Positions 1-10,403 are shown, counted from the first letter of the stretch. The stretch is DNA of 64,000 nt from Agrobacterium tumefaciens (GCA_025559845.1 CP048469.1:682001-746000); one strand, 5' to 3'. Made by a program: numbers and translations. Notes: generated by a model from the sequence alone, not told the origin.

Positions 1-111
1 AACACGATCGAGGTTTTCGTTGGCCGCCTGCGTAAAAAGCTCGGCGTCGACCTGATCGAGACGATCCGTGGCCTCGGTTATCGGATGCAAGCGCCCGCAG
101 ATGCGAAGTAA
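1..111 (+). CDS. feuP: Response regulator, C-terminal end only (FeuP-like)
   Basis: The first 36 codons read in frame from base 1 to a TAA stop and give the end of an OmpR/PhoB-type winged-helix DNA-binding domain: the recognition-helix region VGRLRKKLG followed by the wing TIRGLGYRM. The receiver domain lies outside the window. The stop overlaps the start of the following sensor kinase gene, so the two form a translationally coupled pair. The name FeuP is inferred from gene order: in Rhizobium and Sinorhizobium feuPQ lies just upstream of cycHJKL and degP. Only the DNA-binding end is visible, so family membership is sure and the exact name is moderately sure. Confidence 0.8.
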   Translation, partial: NTIEVFVGRLRKKLGVDLIETIRGLGYRMQAPADAK

Positions 112-1501
112 CTCACTCACCGCCCGCGTCCTTCTGCTCGCCTCACTTTGGTCGGTGCTGGCGCTGGTGGTGATTGCGGTGGTGATTTCCACGCTCTATC
201 GTCAGGGCGTGGAGCGCAGCTTCACGGATCTTTTGCGCGCCCAGCTCTACAACGTGATCAACTCGATCACGATCTCAAACGAGAATACCCTTGCGGGCAG
301 CCCGCAGCTCGGTGATCTCAGATTTTCACAGCCCGATACCGGCTGGTACTGGGTGGTGGAGCCGCTTGGCAATTTCCAGACCGCACCGCTGGTCTCGTCC
401 TCGCTCGGCGTTGCCTCGCTGCCGGTGCCGGGGATTCTCGATGTACCCTTCGACAATCGCTACGAGCGTTTTTATGCCGTGACCGATGAAGCTGGCAATC
501 GCGTGCAGGTCGCCGAAACGGAAGTGGTACTGGACGGTGAAGGGCGAGCTGCGCGTTTCCGCGTTTCCGGCAACCTCAACGTCGTCGAAGACGATGTTCG
601 GGATTTTTCCAACAGCCTCTATCTGGCGCTCGCGGTTTTCGGTGTCGGCAGTCTTGTCGTCAATGGTCTTGCCATTCTCTATTCGTTGCGCCCGCTTGAT
701 CAGGCCCGTGTTGCACTTGGCAAGATTCGAGGCGGCGAAGCCGAAAGCCTCGAGGGCGAATTCCCACGGGAAATCCAGCCGCTGGCAAATGAGGTCAATG
801 CGCTGATCGACAGCAACCGCCGTATCGTGGAGCGCGCCCGAATGCAGGTGGGTAATCTGGCGCACTCGCTGAAAACACCGATTGCCGTGTTGTTGAACGA
901 AGCGCGGACGCTGGAACCGCAGCATGGTGATCTCGTACGGGCACAGGCAGATGCCATGCAGGCGCAGGTGCAGTCCTATCTGTCGCGTGCCCGTATCGCG
1001 GCCCAGCGCGGCTCGATACTGGCCCGTGCCGAGGCTGAACCGGCACTCGAGCGGCTGGTGCGCGTCATGCGCCGCCTGAACCCCGACAAGCAGTTCTCCC
1101 TGGTATTCGATGTGCCGGGCAGTGTTCTGGCGATGGAGCAGCAGGACCTCGAGGAAGTCGTCGGCAACCTCCTGGAAAATGCGGCCCGTTTCGCGAAGCA
1201 TCAGGTGATCGTACGGGTCGCCGCAGGTACCCATCCGTCGTCAGACCCGGAGATTGCCCGCCGAGCCTGGATCGAACTGACGGTTGAGGATGACGGGCCG
1301 GGACTGGAGCCGGAACAGATCAGCGAAGCGATGAAGCGTGGCAGGCGCCTTGATGAAAGCCGACCGGGAACGGGTCTCGGTCTTTCCATCGTCAGCGAAG
1401 TGGTGTCGGAGTATCATGGCCGTTTCTCTTTGTCGCGCAGCGCGATTGGCGGTCTGAAGGCCGATCTGATTTTGCCTGGACTGTCGAAAGAACTTGCGTG
1501 A
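101..1501 (+). CDS. feuQ: Sensor histidine kinase, FeuQ-like
   Basis: This is a membrane histidine kinase of 466 residues. I start it at the ATG at 101, which overlaps the end of the regulator gene; the longer frame from 68 would overlap it by 44 bases. One membrane segment follows the start (about residues 9-30) and a second lies near residues 175-200, enclosing a periplasmic sensor region of about 145 residues. The phospho-acceptor is His255 in NLAHSLKTP. An N box (NLLENAARF) and G boxes (DDGPGL, GTGLGLSIV) complete the ATPase domain. It should phosphorylate the upstream FeuP-like regulator. In Sinorhizobium meliloti FeuPQ is needed for cyclic glucan export and symbiosis; transferring that role here is inference from synteny. 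Confidence 0.82.
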   Translation: MRSNSLTARVLLLASLWSVLALVVIAVVISTLYRQGVERSFTDLLRAQLYNVINSITISNENTLAGSPQLGDLRFSQPDTGWYWVVEPLGNFQTAPLVSSSLGVASLPVPGILDVPFDNRYERFYAVTDEAGNRVQVAETEVVLDGEGRAARFRVSGNLNVVEDDVRDFSNSLYLALAVFGVGSLVVNGLAILYSLRPLDQARVALGKIRGGEAESLEGEFPREIQPLANEVNALIDSNRRIVERARMQVGNLAHSLKTPIAVLLNEARTLEPQHGDLVRAQADAMQAQVQSYLSRARIAAQRGSILARAEAEPALERLVRVMRRLNPDKQFSLVFDVPGSVLAMEQQDLEEVVGNLLENAARFAKHQVIVRVAAGTHPSSDPEIARRAWIELTVEDDGPGLEPEQISEAMKRGRRLDESRPGTGLGLSIVSEVVSEYHGRFSLSRSAIGGLKADLILPGLSKELA

Positions 1502-1570
1502 TCCAAGAAAAAAAGCAAGAAATTCAATGGCGATACAATGCGTGCAATGCGATGGTAGTGAGGACTGAGT

Positions 1571-2041
1571 TTGGTTGACGTTTACGATAACGGCCGTTCC
1601 GTAACGATGCGTTCTCTGGTGTCGCGCCCTGTGCTTCTGTCGGTCCTCTGCGTATCGATGTTGAGCGCCTGCACGACGACAAACACGCGAACAGCAAGCA
1701 GTGGCGGTGGGCTGTTTGGCCGCTCGTCGCAGCCTTCCACGCCGTTCCTTGCCAATCTCCAGGGCGGTATCGTTGGACGCAGCGGTGTGCAGCTTGACCG
1801 TGGTGACCAGACAAAGGCGCTTGAGGCCGAATATCGTGCACTCGAGACTGCGCCGGTTGGAACACCGGTAAGCTGGACCGGCAACGATGCCAGCGGGCAG
1901 GTTATCGCCAACGCACCATACCAGGTCGGAAACCAGAATTGCCGGCAATATTCCCATACGCTGACGGTAGACGGCAAGGAAACGCGCGTGCGCGGTGCAG
2001 CCTGTCGCAACCCTGATGGAAGCTGGTCACCATTGACGTAA
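1571..2041 (+). CDS. Surface-antigen-like lipoprotein
   Basis: The product has a lipoprotein signal: a hydrophobic stretch ends in the lipobox LSAC, followed by a Thr/Ser-rich linker. The C-terminal half (VSWTGNDASGQV onward, with paired Cys and a PDGSW end) resembles the C-terminal domain of 17-kDa-type rickettsial/rhizobial surface antigens. Two starts are possible. TTG at 1571 has a nearby AGGA-type ribosome site; ATG at 1607 gives a more ordinary short signal peptide of 23 residues. It lies between feuQ and cycH, a position conserved in Sinorhizobium as I recall it. The function is unknown. It is probably an outer-membrane-anchored envelope protein. Confidence 0.75.
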   Translation: MVDVYDNGRSVTMRSLVSRPVLLSVLCVSMLSACTTTNTRTASSGGGLFGRSSQPSTPFLANLQGGIVGRSGVQLDRGDQTKALEAEYRALETAPVGTPVSWTGNDASGQVIANAPYQVGNQNCRQYSHTLTVDGKETRVRGAACRNPDGSWSPLT

Positions 2042-2177
2042 ATCAAGGCGCAGTGTGCTTGCGTGATCCAGAACGCGCCTGTCGCTGGAAGAGTGGCATG
2101 CGACGTGATGTCTCAAATTTACGTCATTCCCAATACGCGTGTTTTCATGCGGCGCGCATTCGAGTAATTGAGCCTCT

Positions 2178-3323
2178 ATGTTCTGGATTGTCGTTGCAAT
2201 ATTGACGGCGGCTGTCGCCATCGCCCTGATGTATCCGCTGATGCGGAAGACCGAGGTAGCTGAAAGCCGCCGCGACGGAGAGGTTGCCGTTTACCGCGAT
2301 CAGCTCGCAGAGCTTGAGCGCGAGCGTCAGGCGGGCCTGATCGGTGACACGCAGGCTGAATATGCGCGCGCCGAAATCGGTCGTCGCCTGCTGGCCGCAG
2401 CCGATGCCGAGGAGACCGCGAGCTCCGTTCGCCCAAGCCGTCACAATCTGGCCGTCTCCTTCATAACAGTCCTGCTTCCAGCACTCGGTCTCTGTCTTTA
2501 CATTTGGCAGGGAAGTCCGGATGCCCCGGACTTGCCGCTCGAAGCACGTCTTGAAAACCCCGGCAACGACATGAACCTGTTGATTGCCAAGGTTGAGAGA
2601 CATCTGGCGCAGAATCCGGCGGATGGCGGTGGATGGGATGTGCTTGCACCGATCTACTTCAAGACCCAGCGTCTGGGTGACGCCGAAATGGCTTACCGCA
2701 ATGCCATCCGTCTGCTGGGAGAAAATCCCGAACGCCTGACCGGTCTCGGCGAGACGCTGGTCGCAATGAATGACGGCATTGTCATCGAGGCTGCCCGGTC
2801 GTCCTTCGAGGATGCCGAGCGTCAGAGACCCGGTAATCCGCGGGCACGTTTCTATCTGGCGCTGTCTCTGGAGCAGGCTGGCAAGATGCCGGAAGCGCAG
2901 GCGGCGTTCACCGCACTTGCCAAGGATGCGCCGGCCGGTGCGCCGTGGCTGCCGCTTGTGCGTGAGCATATTGCCCGCACGGGCGGAGCCGGTACTGGTG
3001 GCGGAGCGCAGCCTGGACCAACGGCTGAAGATGTTGCCGCGGCAAAAGACATGGCGCCCGCCGACCGGCAGGCGATGATAGAGGGGATGGTCGAAAGCCT
3101 TGAGGCCAAGATGCGCGACAATCCTGCCGACTTTGAGGGATGGATGCGCCTGGTTCGGGCCTATGCCGTTCTGAAAAACGGCGACAGGGCGAATGAGGCG
3201 CTGAAGTCAGGTCTTGCCGCGTTCCCGCCGCAGGGTGAACAGGGCAAACAGCTTCTGGCGCTCGCCAGGGAACTCGGAATTTCCACTGACGGACTTGTGC
3301 CGCAGGAGGGGGCAACACAATGA
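2178..3323 (+). CDS. cycH: Cytochrome c maturation protein CcmI/CycH
   Basis: CcmI holds apocytochrome c for heme attachment in the periplasm. The 381-residue protein has an N-terminal membrane helix (residues 3-21), a charged cytoplasmic stretch, a second helix near 91-112, and a long periplasmic part with tetratricopeptide-like helices (for example around residues 150-290). That is the standard CcmI plan and length. It is the first gene of cycHJKL; its TGA overlaps the ATG of cycJ by four bases, so translation is coupled. It lies 136 bases after the lipoprotein gene, where the operon promoter may sit. Confidence 0.92.
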   Translation: MFWIVVAILTAAVAIALMYPLMRKTEVAESRRDGEVAVYRDQLAELERERQAGLIGDTQAEYARAEIGRRLLAAADAEETASSVRPSRHNLAVSFITVLLPALGLCLYIWQGSPDAPDLPLEARLENPGNDMNLLIAKVERHLAQNPADGGGWDVLAPIYFKTQRLGDAEMAYRNAIRLLGENPERLTGLGETLVAMNDGIVIEAARSSFEDAERQRPGNPRARFYLALSLEQAGKMPEAQAAFTALAKDAPAGAPWLPLVREHIARTGGAGTGGGAQPGPTAEDVAAAKDMAPADRQAMIEGMVESLEAKMRDNPADFEGWMRLVRAYAVLKNGDRANEALKSGLAAFPPQGEQGKQLLALARELGISTDGLVPQEGATQ

Positions 3324-3799
3324 CCCGCAAACAGAAACGGCTTGCAATCATCGGCGGCGGCGTGAGCTTCATCATGATGGCGGTGCTGCTCGTCATGTTC
3401 GCCTTCGGCCAGTCGATCGCCTATTTCTACATGCCGGCCGATCTGGAGAAAACACCGGTCAATCCTGGCACACGCATTCGTCTGGGTGGACTGGTTGCGG
3501 AAGGCTCGGTCAAGCGTGGCGAGGGCAGGACTGTAAGCTTCACCGTCACCGACGGATCGGCCGCCGTGCCGGTGACCTATACCGGCATTCTGCCGGACCT
3601 ATTCCGCGAGGGGCAGGGTGTGGTGACGGAAGGCACGTTTGATGCCGCGACACACGGTTTCGTTGCCGATAGCGTGCTGGCCAAGCACGACGAGAACTAC
3701 ATGCCGAAGGAAGTCGCGGACCGCCTGAAAGACAAGGGCCTGTGGCAGCACACCGAAGGCGACGGGGCTTCGACGGACAAGACCGGAGCGACGCAATGA
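3320..3799 (+). CDS. cycJ: Heme chaperone CcmE/CycJ
   Basis: CcmE binds heme covalently in the periplasm and passes it to apocytochrome c. The 159-residue protein has one N-terminal membrane anchor (about residues 9-30), a beta-rich OB-fold domain and the heme-binding histidine H123 in the HxxxY motif KHDENYMP (Tyr127). The C-terminal tail is flexible, as is normal. ATGA overlaps join it to cycH upstream and to cycK downstream. Confidence 0.95.
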   Translation: MTRKQKRLAIIGGGVSFIMMAVLLVMFAFGQSIAYFYMPADLEKTPVNPGTRIRLGGLVAEGSVKRGEGRTVSFTVTDGSAAVPVTYTGILPDLFREGQGVVTEGTFDAATHGFVADSVLAKHDENYMPKEVADRLKDKGLWQHTEGDGASTDKTGATQ

Positions 3800-5787
3800 T
3801 CAACGAGATCGGTCACTATGCACTCGTTCTGGCGCTCGGCGTCGGTTTGATCGTCTCGATCCTGCCGGTCATCGGTGCCCGCCGCAACGACCGGGCGCTG
3901 ATGGACATCGCATCGCTCGGCTCGGTGGTGATGTTTCTTCTGGTATCGTTGTCCTTCGCGGCTCTGACGCGCGCTTATGCTGTTTCGGATTTCTCCGTCC
4001 GCAACGTCTGGGAAAATTCCCATTCGCTGATGCCGATGCTCTACAAGCTGACAGGCGTGTGGGGAAATCACGAGGGGTCCATGCTGCTGTGGCTGCTGAT
4101 CCTCGTATTCTTCAGTGCGCTCGTTTCCGTATTCGGGCGTAACCTGCCGGAGACGCTGAAAGCCAATGTCCTTTCCGTCCAGGCATGGATCGCCGTCGCG
4201 TTCCTGCTCTTCATTCTGCTGACGTCCAATCCCTTCCTGCGCCTTGATCCGGCGCCCGCCGAGGGACAGGATCTCAACCCGATCCTCCAGGATTTCGGTC
4301 TCGCCATTCATCCGCCACTGCTCTATCTCGGCTATGTCGGGTTTTCGGTCTGTTTCTCCTTTGCTGTTGCAGCGCTTATCGAAGGCCGGATTGATGCCGC
4401 ATGGGCACGTTGGGTCAGGCCCTGGACGCTGGCAGCCTGGACGTTCCTGACGGCCGGTATCGCCATGGGGTCTTACTGGGCCTATTACGAGCTCGGTTGG
4501 GGTGGTTGGTGGTTCTGGGACCCGGTTGAAAACGCATCCTTCATGCCGTGGCTTGCCGGAACGGCTTTGTTGCATTCGGCTCTGGTCATGGAAAAGCGCG
4601 AGGCGCTGAAAATCTGGACAGTGCTGTTGGCGATCATGACGTTTTCGCTGTCGCTGCTCGGGACGTTCCTCGTTCGCTCCGGTGTTCTGACCTCGGTACA
4701 CGCCTTCGCGACCGATCCAAGCCGTGGCATCTTCATCCTCTGTATCTTGATGATCTTCATCGGCGGTGCCTTTGCCCTGTTTGCCTGGCGGGCACCGGAG
4801 TTGAAGGCAGGCGGGTTGTTTGCGCCAATCTCGCGTGAAGGCGCGCTCGTTCTCAATAACCTGATCCTGACCGTTGCAACGGCGACCGTGTTGATCGGTA
4901 CGCTCTATCCGCTGATCCTCGAAACATTGACGGGAGAGAAAATCTCCGTCGGCGCGCCGTTCTTCAATCTGACTTTCGGCCTGTTGATGGTGCCGATCCT
5001 GATCGTGACCCCGTTCGGTCCGCTGCTCGCCTGGAAACGCGGCGACCTGCTTGGAGCATTTCAGCGCCTTTATGTGGTTGCAGGGCTTGCCGCACTTGCC
5101 GGTCTGACGCTGTGGTACGTCGAAAACGGCGGCCCGGTTCTGGCAGCGCTTGGCATCGCTGCCGGTTTCTGGCTGGTGTTGGGCGCATTGGCTGATCTCT
5201 GGTATCGCGCCAATTTCGGCAAGCTCGCCTTCTCCATCGCTTTTCGACGTCTGAAGGGTCTGCCGCGTTCGGCCTTTGGAACAGCACTTGCTCATATGGG
5301 GCTCGGCATCACGGTGCTTGGCATCGTGATCGTCACCACCTTCGAAACCGAAACCGTGCTCGAAATGAAGCAGGGCATGACTGCTGAAGCTGGTGGCTAC
5401 AGCCTGACCTTCGACGGCATACGCCATGCGGTCGGTCCAAACTTCACCGAGGATCGCGGTCATTTCACCGTTCGCAAGGCGGGCGTTGAAGTCGGCGATG
5501 TCTGGTCATCGAAGCGTCTCTATACCGCAAGACGCATGCCGACCACCGAAGCGGGTATCCTGACCTTCGGTTTGAGCCAGCTTTACGTGTCGCTCGGCGA
5601 TCCCATGGAAGATGGCGGTATCGTCGTGCGTATCTGGTGGAAGCCTTTCATTCTCTGCATCTGGGGTGGAACGCTGTTCATGATGTTGGGCGGTTTCGTT
5701 TCGTTGTCCGACAGACGGTTGCGCGTCGGTGCGCCAAACCGCAAGGCAAAGCCGGTTAACGCGCCGACGCTGGAGGCTGCGGAATGA
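3796..5787 (+). CDS. cycK: Heme lyase subunit CcmF/CycK
   Basis: CcmF is the membrane heme lyase that joins heme from CcmE to the CxxCH motif of apocytochrome c. The 663-residue product has many membrane helices and the tryptophan-rich signature [12 protein letters not shown] at about residues 234-246. I start it at the ATG at 3796, which overlaps the cycJ stop by four bases; the longer frame from 3742 only adds residues read inside cycJ. The length fits the family. It overlaps cycL downstream in the same ATGA manner, so all four cyc genes form one translationally coupled operon. Confidence 0.96.
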   Translation: MINEIGHYALVLALGVGLIVSILPVIGARRNDRALMDIASLGSVVMFLLVSLSFAALTRAYAVSDFSVRNVWENSHSLMPMLYKLTGVWGNHEGSMLLWLLILVFFSALVSVFGRNLPETLKANVLSVQAWIAVAFLLFILLTSNPFLRLDPAPAEGQDLNPILQDFGLAIHPPLLYLGYVGFSVCFSFAVAALIEGRIDAAWARWVRPWTLAAWTFLTAGIAMGSYWAYYELGWGGWWFWDPVENASFMPWLAGTALLHSALVMEKREALKIWTVLLAIMTFSLSLLGTFLVRSGVLTSVHAFATDPSRGIFILCILMIFIGGAFALFAWRAPELKAGGLFAPISREGALVLNNLILTVATATVLIGTLYPLILETLTGEKISVGAPFFNLTFGLLMVPILIVTPFGPLLAWKRGDLLGAFQRLYVVAGLAALAGLTLWYVENGGPVLAALGIAAGFWLVLGALADLWYRANFGKLAFSIAFRRLKGLPRSAFGTALAHMGLGITVLGIVIVTTFETETVLEMKQGMTAEAGGYSLTFDGIRHAVGPNFTEDRGHFTVRKAGVEVGDVWSSKRLYTARRMPTTEAGILTFGLSQLYVSLGDPMEDGGIVVRIWWKPFILCIWGGTLFMMLGGFVSLSDRRLRVGAPNRKAKPVNAPTLEAAE

Positions 5788-6239
5788 TGCGAAAACTGCT
5801 TGTGGCGCTGCTGCTTTCACTCCTTGCCTTGCCGGCCTTTGCTTTCAATCCCGACGAGGTGTTGAAAGACCCGGTGCTGGAGGGGCGGGCGAGAAATCTG
5901 ACGTCGCAGCTACGCTGCATGGTCTGCCAGAACCAGTCCATCGATGATTCCAACGCCGAACTGGCTCGCGATCTCAGAGTGTTGGTGCGCGAACGGTTGA
6001 CGGAAGGTGACAGCGATCAGGCGGTGATCGATTACGTGGTGTCGCGCTACGGCGAGTTCGTGCTGCTGAAACCACGTCTCAGCCTGCGCACCGTTCTCCT
6101 TTGGAGCGCCCCCATTCTCCTCATTCTTGCCGGATCTTTTGCCGTTTTCGTGTTCTCCCGTCGCCGGGCTGCCTTGCCGCAAGGCACAATGTTGACGCCG
6201 GAAGAAGAAGCGAGAATCCGCGACCTTACTGAAAAATAA
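5784..6239 (+). CDS. cycL: Apocytochrome c thiol reductase CcmH/CycL
   Basis: CcmH reduces or holds the CxxCH cysteines of apocytochrome c. The 151-residue protein has a signal/anchor sequence (residues 1-20), the redox motif RCMVCQNQS with Cys45 and Cys48, and a C-terminal membrane helix near residues 104-126. The start ATG at 5784 overlaps the cycK stop; a second ATG follows directly at 5787. It is the short rhizobial form, without the TPR extension fused in the E. coli protein; that part is supplied by CycH. It is the last gene of the operon. Confidence 0.95.
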   Translation: MMRKLLVALLLSLLALPAFAFNPDEVLKDPVLEGRARNLTSQLRCMVCQNQSIDDSNAELARDLRVLVRERLTEGDSDQAVIDYVVSRYGEFVLLKPRLSLRTVLLWSAPILLILAGSFAVFVFSRRRAALPQGTMLTPEEEARIRDLTEK

Positions 6240-6393
6240 GCGGTTTATTTTCCGCGTCTGAAGTCTTTTCCAACATTACGATTTTTTCATTCGTCAGACA
6301 CTTCGCTGTAAGGTGTCGCCTCTTATATCTTCATCATCCACCGCTTCCCCGGTCAAACGGGTTCCTGTCTGAATGAAGAAAGAAGGTACGAAA

Positions 6394-7956
6394 ATGTCTA
6401 ACTCGCAAAACGGACGTCCCTCGCTGAAGAATTTTCTGAAGGCAACGACCGTTGGCGGTCTTGCCGCGCTGATGCTCTCGACCGGTGTTGCTGCGCCAAT
6501 CGCACAATCCTTCGCTGCTCCGGTTGAAGTCAACGCTCCGCAGGTTCCGAGCTTCGCCAACGTCGTCGATGCTGTTTCGCCTGCCGTTGTTTCTGTTCGC
6601 GTGCAGTCGAATGTCCAGCCTGCCTCCGATGACAGCAACAGCTTTTCCTTTAACTTCGGTGGACGCGGTCTTGACCAGCTTCCCGATGACCATCCGCTGA
6701 AGCGCTTCTTCAAGGAGTTCGGCGGCCCTAACATGGACCGTGGCGACCGCGGTGATCGTGGCCCGAACCGCCACCGTGATGGCAAGGGTCCGCTGCGTCC
6801 TGTTGCACAGGGCTCCGGCTTCTTCATCTCTGAAGACGGTTACGTGGTTACCAACAACCACGTCGTCGATGACGGTTCCGCTTATACGGTTGTCATGAAC
6901 GACGGCACCGAACTCGATGCCAAGCTGGTTGGTCGCGATCCGCGCACCGATCTGGCTCTGCTCAAGGTCGATGTGAACCGCAAGTTCACCTATGTCCGCT
7001 TTGCCGATGACAGCAAGGTTCGTGTCGGTGACTGGGTTGTTGCAGTCGGTAACCCGTTCGGCCTCGGCGGTACTGTTACCTCGGGTATCATTTCTGCCCG
7101 TGGCCGCGACATCGGCTCCGGTCCTTACGACGATTACCTCCAGATTGATGCTGCTGTGAACCGTGGTAACTCTGGTGGTCCAGCCTTCAACCTCAACGGC
7201 GAAGTGGTCGGTATCAACACCGCGATCTTCTCTCCGTCGGGTGGTAACGTCGGTATCGCGTTTGCTATCCCGGCCTCCGTCGCCAAGGACGTGATTGCCG
7301 ATCTTCAGAAGGACGGCAAGGTTGAGCGTGGTTGGCTCGGCGTGCAGATCCAGCCGGTAAGCAAGGATATTGCTGAATCGCTGGGTCTGTCTGAAGCAAG
7401 CGGTGCTCTGGTCGTTTCTCCGCAGGCCGGTTCTCCGGGCGACAAGGCCGGTATCAAGCAGGGTGACATCATCACCGCCGTTAACGGCGATCCGGTGAAG
7501 GATGCACGCGATCTCTCGCGTCGTATCGGTGGCATGGCGCCGAACAGCAAGATTGAAGTCTCGCTGTGGCGTGACGGCAAGTCTCAGTCGGTAACCGTGA
7601 CGCTTGGCGATCTGGCAAGCGACGATGCCTCCAAGGCAACGCCGACCCAGAATGACGACAACGGCAGCCAGCCTTCCAGCGAAAAGGCTCTCTCCAGCCT
7701 CGGCCTGACGGTTGCGCCTTCCGATGACGGCAATGGCCTTGCCATCACCGATGTCGATCCTGATAGCGATGCCGCCGCTCGTGGCCTGAAGACGGGTGAA
7801 AAGATCACCTCGGTCAACAACCAGCAGGTTGCGTCCGCAGCCGATGTCGAGAAGATCCTCGAACAGGCCAAGAAGGACGGTCGTTCCAAGGCGCTGTTCC
7901 AGATCCAGACGGAAAATGGCAGCCGCTTCATCGCTCTCGATATCGATCAGGGCTGA
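6394..7956 (+). CDS. degP: Periplasmic serine endoprotease DegP/HtrA-like
   Basis: This DegP-type protease degrades or refolds damaged envelope proteins. Counting from ATG 6394, an N-terminal signal sequence ends near residue 42, the catalytic triad is His156 (TNNHVVDDG), Asp186 (RTDLALLKV) and Ser260 (NRGNSGGPAF), and two PDZ domains follow (about 295-385 and 430-510). I prefer ATG 6394 because AGAAGG lies seven bases upstream; ATG 6373 is possible but has no clear ribosome site. A charged Asp/Arg-rich insert (GDRGDRG) precedes the protease core. It follows cycL by about 150 bases, and the following two-component pair may share its transcript. Confidence 0.95.
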   Translation: MSNSQNGRPSLKNFLKATTVGGLAALMLSTGVAAPIAQSFAAPVEVNAPQVPSFANVVDAVSPAVVSVRVQSNVQPASDDSNSFSFNFGGRGLDQLPDDHPLKRFFKEFGGPNMDRGDRGDRGPNRHRDGKGPLRPVAQGSGFFISEDGYVVTNNHVVDDGSAYTVVMNDGTELDAKLVGRDPRTDLALLKVDVNRKFTYVRFADDSKVRVGDWVVAVGNPFGLGGTVTSGIISARGRDIGSGPYDDYLQIDAAVNRGNSGGPAFNLNGEVVGINTAIFSPSGGNVGIAFAIPASVAKDVIADLQKDGKVERGWLGVQIQPVSKDIAESLGLSEASGALVVSPQAGSPGDKAGIKQGDIITAVNGDPVKDARDLSRRIGGMAPNSKIEVSLWRDGKSQSVTVTLGDLASDDASKATPTQNDDNGSQPSSEKALSSLGLTVAPSDDGNGLAITDVDPDSDAAARGLKTGEKITSVNNQQVASAADVEKILEQAKKDGRSKALFQIQTENGSRFIALDIDQG

Positions 7957-7968
7957 TGATCTGAACGG

Positions 7969-7998
7969 GACGGGGAGCGGCTTGTGCCGTCTCCCCGC
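7969..7998 (+). terminator. Hairpin between degP and the regulator gene
   Basis: GGGGAG-CGGC pairs with GCCG-(T)-CTCCCC around a TTGT loop, one bulged T. There is no U tract after it, so it is more likely a partial terminator or mRNA-stabilising hairpin than a full stop. It could lower expression of the two-component genes relative to degP. Confidence 0.4.
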
Positions 7999-8067
7999 CA
8001 CCCCGATATGAAGCAGGACGCAGGCCGGCTCCCGTCGGCCTCCCGCCGTATATCCGGAGGACTTCTC

Positions 8068-8826
8068 GTGGAAAACAAGGTTCAGGAACTGTCTCCCGCA
8101 TCTGTTTCCGGTTGTACGGAAAAGGGCGAGGGCGCTATTGTCCCGCACATGAAGATTCTAGTCATTGAAGACGACCTTGAGGCTGCTGCCTACATGACAA
8201 AGGCGTTCCGGGAAGCCGGAATTGTCGCCGATCACGCCAGCGACGGTGAGAGCGGTTTGTTCATGGGCTGCGAAAACGCCTATGATGTCATGGTCATCGA
8301 CCGCATGCTGCCGCGTCGCGACGGACTGTCCGTCATCAGCGAACTGCGCCGTCGCGGTATCGAAACCCCGGTTCTGATCCTGTCCGCACTCGGACAGGTG
8401 GATGACCGTGTCACCGGGCTGCGTGCCGGTGGCGACGACTATCTGCCCAAACCCTACGCCTTTTCAGAGCTGCTCGCCCGTATCGAGGTGCTGGGCCGCC
8501 GCAAGGGCAAACCCGAACAGGACATGGTTTATCGTGTTGGCGATCTGGAACTGGATCGGCTCTCCCACGACGTGCGCCGCAACGGCAAGGAAATCCTGCT
8601 GCAGCCGCGCGAATTCCGTCTGCTGGAATATCTGATGAAAAATGCCGGACAGGTCGTGACCCGTACCATGCTCCTTGAAAATGTCTGGGACTATCATTTC
8701 GATCCCCAGACCAATGTTATCGACGTGCATGTTTCCCGTCTCCGCTCGAAAATCGAGAAGGACTTCGAGAAGCCGCTTTTGAAGACCATTCGCGGCGCGG
8801 GTTACATGATGAAGGACGAGGGCTGA
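8068..8826 (+). CDS. OmpR-family response regulator
   Basis: The protein is a receiver plus winged-helix transcription factor. The receiver starts at MKILVIEDD; the phospho-acceptor is Asp78 (VIDRMLP; Asp51 if counted from the receiver methionine) and the DNA-binding domain ends TIRGAGYMM. I start at GTG 8068 because a strong CGGAGG site lies seven bases upstream. This adds 27 residues before the receiver. ATG 8149 gives a conventional receiver start but has a poor ribosome site. The kinase gene follows without a gap. The degP-regulator-kinase-glnE order matches Sinorhizobium as I recall it. The signal sensed is unknown; an envelope stress role is suggested only by the link to degP. Confidence 0.88.
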   Translation: MENKVQELSPASVSGCTEKGEGAIVPHMKILVIEDDLEAAAYMTKAFREAGIVADHASDGESGLFMGCENAYDVMVIDRMLPRRDGLSVISELRRRGIETPVLILSALGQVDDRVTGLRAGGDDYLPKPYAFSELLARIEVLGRRKGKPEQDMVYRVGDLELDRLSHDVRRNGKEILLQPREFRLLEYLMKNAGQVVTRTMLLENVWDYHFDPQTNVIDVHVSRLRSKIEKDFEKPLLKTIRGAGYMMKDEG

Positions 8827-10245
8827 TTGGCGAAAATGGCCCGCCTTAGAATATTGTTCCGGTCCACAGCGGTCCGTCTGTCGGCGCTTTATATCCTGCT
8901 GTTTGCACTGTGCGCCGCTTTCCTGGTGTTTTACGTTACGGCTTTGTCGGAGCGCCTGCTGAACCAGCAGACGCGTGATGCCGTGTTACAGGAAGTGGCC
9001 GATGTGCAGCGCATCTATGGCCGCGGCGGTATCAATCCGCTCCTGCGGATGATGGAGCGTCGGGCACGCCAGCCGGGAGCAAGCCTCTACATCATCGCTG
9101 GACCGAACGGTGAAATTCTTGCTGGTAATGTCGCCTCCGTGGAACCGGGCGTGTTCGACAAGGAGGGCTGGACCGGCTTCCCCTTTAGCTACGAGCGTTA
9201 CTCGGAGAGCGGAGACAGTGTGCAGCATCTGGCGACCGCCAATGTTTTCACGCTGGACAATGGCCTGCGCATCCTGATCGGACGCGACCTTGGTGAACCA
9301 ACCAAATTCCGGGCACTGGTCCGCAACGCGCTGATGGTTGCGCTGGCGATCATGAGTGCCGGTGCGCTGCTCATCTGGTTCGGCATTGGTCGCAACGCCC
9401 TGAAACGCATCGACCGCATGTCTGCCGCCACGAAAAAGATCATGGCGGGCGATCTCTCACAGCGTCTGCCGCAAGGCCGCTCCGGGGATGAGTTCGATCG
9501 TCTGTCGGGCTCGCTCAATGCAATGCTTGGTCGCATCGAGAAGCTGAATGAGGGGTTGCGGCAGGTTTCCGACAACATCGCCCATGACCTCAAGACACCG
9601 CTGACGCGATTGAGAAACAAGGCCGCCGACGCATTGAACGATACCGATGAAACGAAGCGGCGCGCTGCCCTTGAAGGGATCATCGCGGAATCCGACCAGC
9701 TCATCCGTACCTTCAATGCGCTTCTGATGATTTCTCGTGTTGAGGCAGGTTCCATTGCTGCCGAAATGACCGATGTGGATGTGTCTGCAATCGCTGCCGA
9801 CAGTGCGGAACTTTACGAGCCTGTTGCAGAAGACGCCGGGCTGGTTCTGACGACCGAGATCGAGGAGGGGTTGTCCGTCAAGGGCAATCGCGAACTGATC
9901 GGTCAGGCACTTTCCAACCTTATCGACAACGCGATGAAATATGCGAGCGAAGCCGAGGGAGAGAAGAAGCTTGTTGTCCGGCTGACAAAACAGCATGATT
10001 CCATCATGCTCTCCGTCGCCGACGACGGGCCGGGAGTTCCCGCTGACAAGCGTGAGGAAGTGCTGAAACGGTTCGTGCGACTGGATGAAAGTCGCTCCAA
10101 GCCAGGAACAGGACTCGGTCTTTCTCTCGTGGAGGCCGTTATGGAGTTGCACGGTGGTTCATTGGCGCTATCAGACACCAATCCAGCCAATGCCACATCT
10201 CCGGGCCTGACCGTTTCCATGGTTTTTCCAGTCGCAAAATTGTAG
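8827..10245 (+). CDS. HAMP sensor histidine kinase
   Basis: This is the partner kinase of the preceding regulator. It begins right after that stop, at TTG 8827 or ATG 8836. Membrane helices lie at about residues 17-40 and 165-187 with a periplasmic sensor domain of about 125 residues between them, then a HAMP linker, the HisKA site His253 in DNIAHDLKTP, and the ATPase boxes DDGPGVP and GTGLGLSLVEA. Length (472) is normal for the class. Confidence 0.9.
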   Translation: MAKMARLRILFRSTAVRLSALYILLFALCAAFLVFYVTALSERLLNQQTRDAVLQEVADVQRIYGRGGINPLLRMMERRARQPGASLYIIAGPNGEILAGNVASVEPGVFDKEGWTGFPFSYERYSESGDSVQHLATANVFTLDNGLRILIGRDLGEPTKFRALVRNALMVALAIMSAGALLIWFGIGRNALKRIDRMSAATKKIMAGDLSQRLPQGRSGDEFDRLSGSLNAMLGRIEKLNEGLRQVSDNIAHDLKTPLTRLRNKAADALNDTDETKRRAALEGIIAESDQLIRTFNALLMISRVEAGSIAAEMTDVDVSAIAADSAELYEPVAEDAGLVLTTEIEEGLSVKGNRELIGQALSNLIDNAMKYASEAEGEKKLVVRLTKQHDSIMLSVADDGPGVPADKREEVLKRFVRLDESRSKPGTGLGLSLVEAVMELHGGSLALSDTNPANATSPGLTVSMVFPVAKL

Positions 10246-10403
10246 CCGGCAGGAGATTATCGTCGACTTCCGGGTGACTGCTGGTGCGTCAAATGGCGCC
10301 TGTTCTTTTGTGTTGAACTGAAGAATATTGATCGAAATATTGCTCTTTGGTTCATTGTGATCTCTGTGTTTTTCATGGCGATCGGCACAAGGAAGACTGA
10401 CAG

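Noticed and set aside
3697..5463. 588-codon open frame antisense to cycK
   Set aside because: Low-complexity composition rich in Gln, Arg, Glu and His and opposite a certain membrane protein gene.
6334..8148. 604-codon open frame antisense to degP
   Set aside because: Opposite a clear protease gene with all motifs; the antisense product has no recognisable domain.
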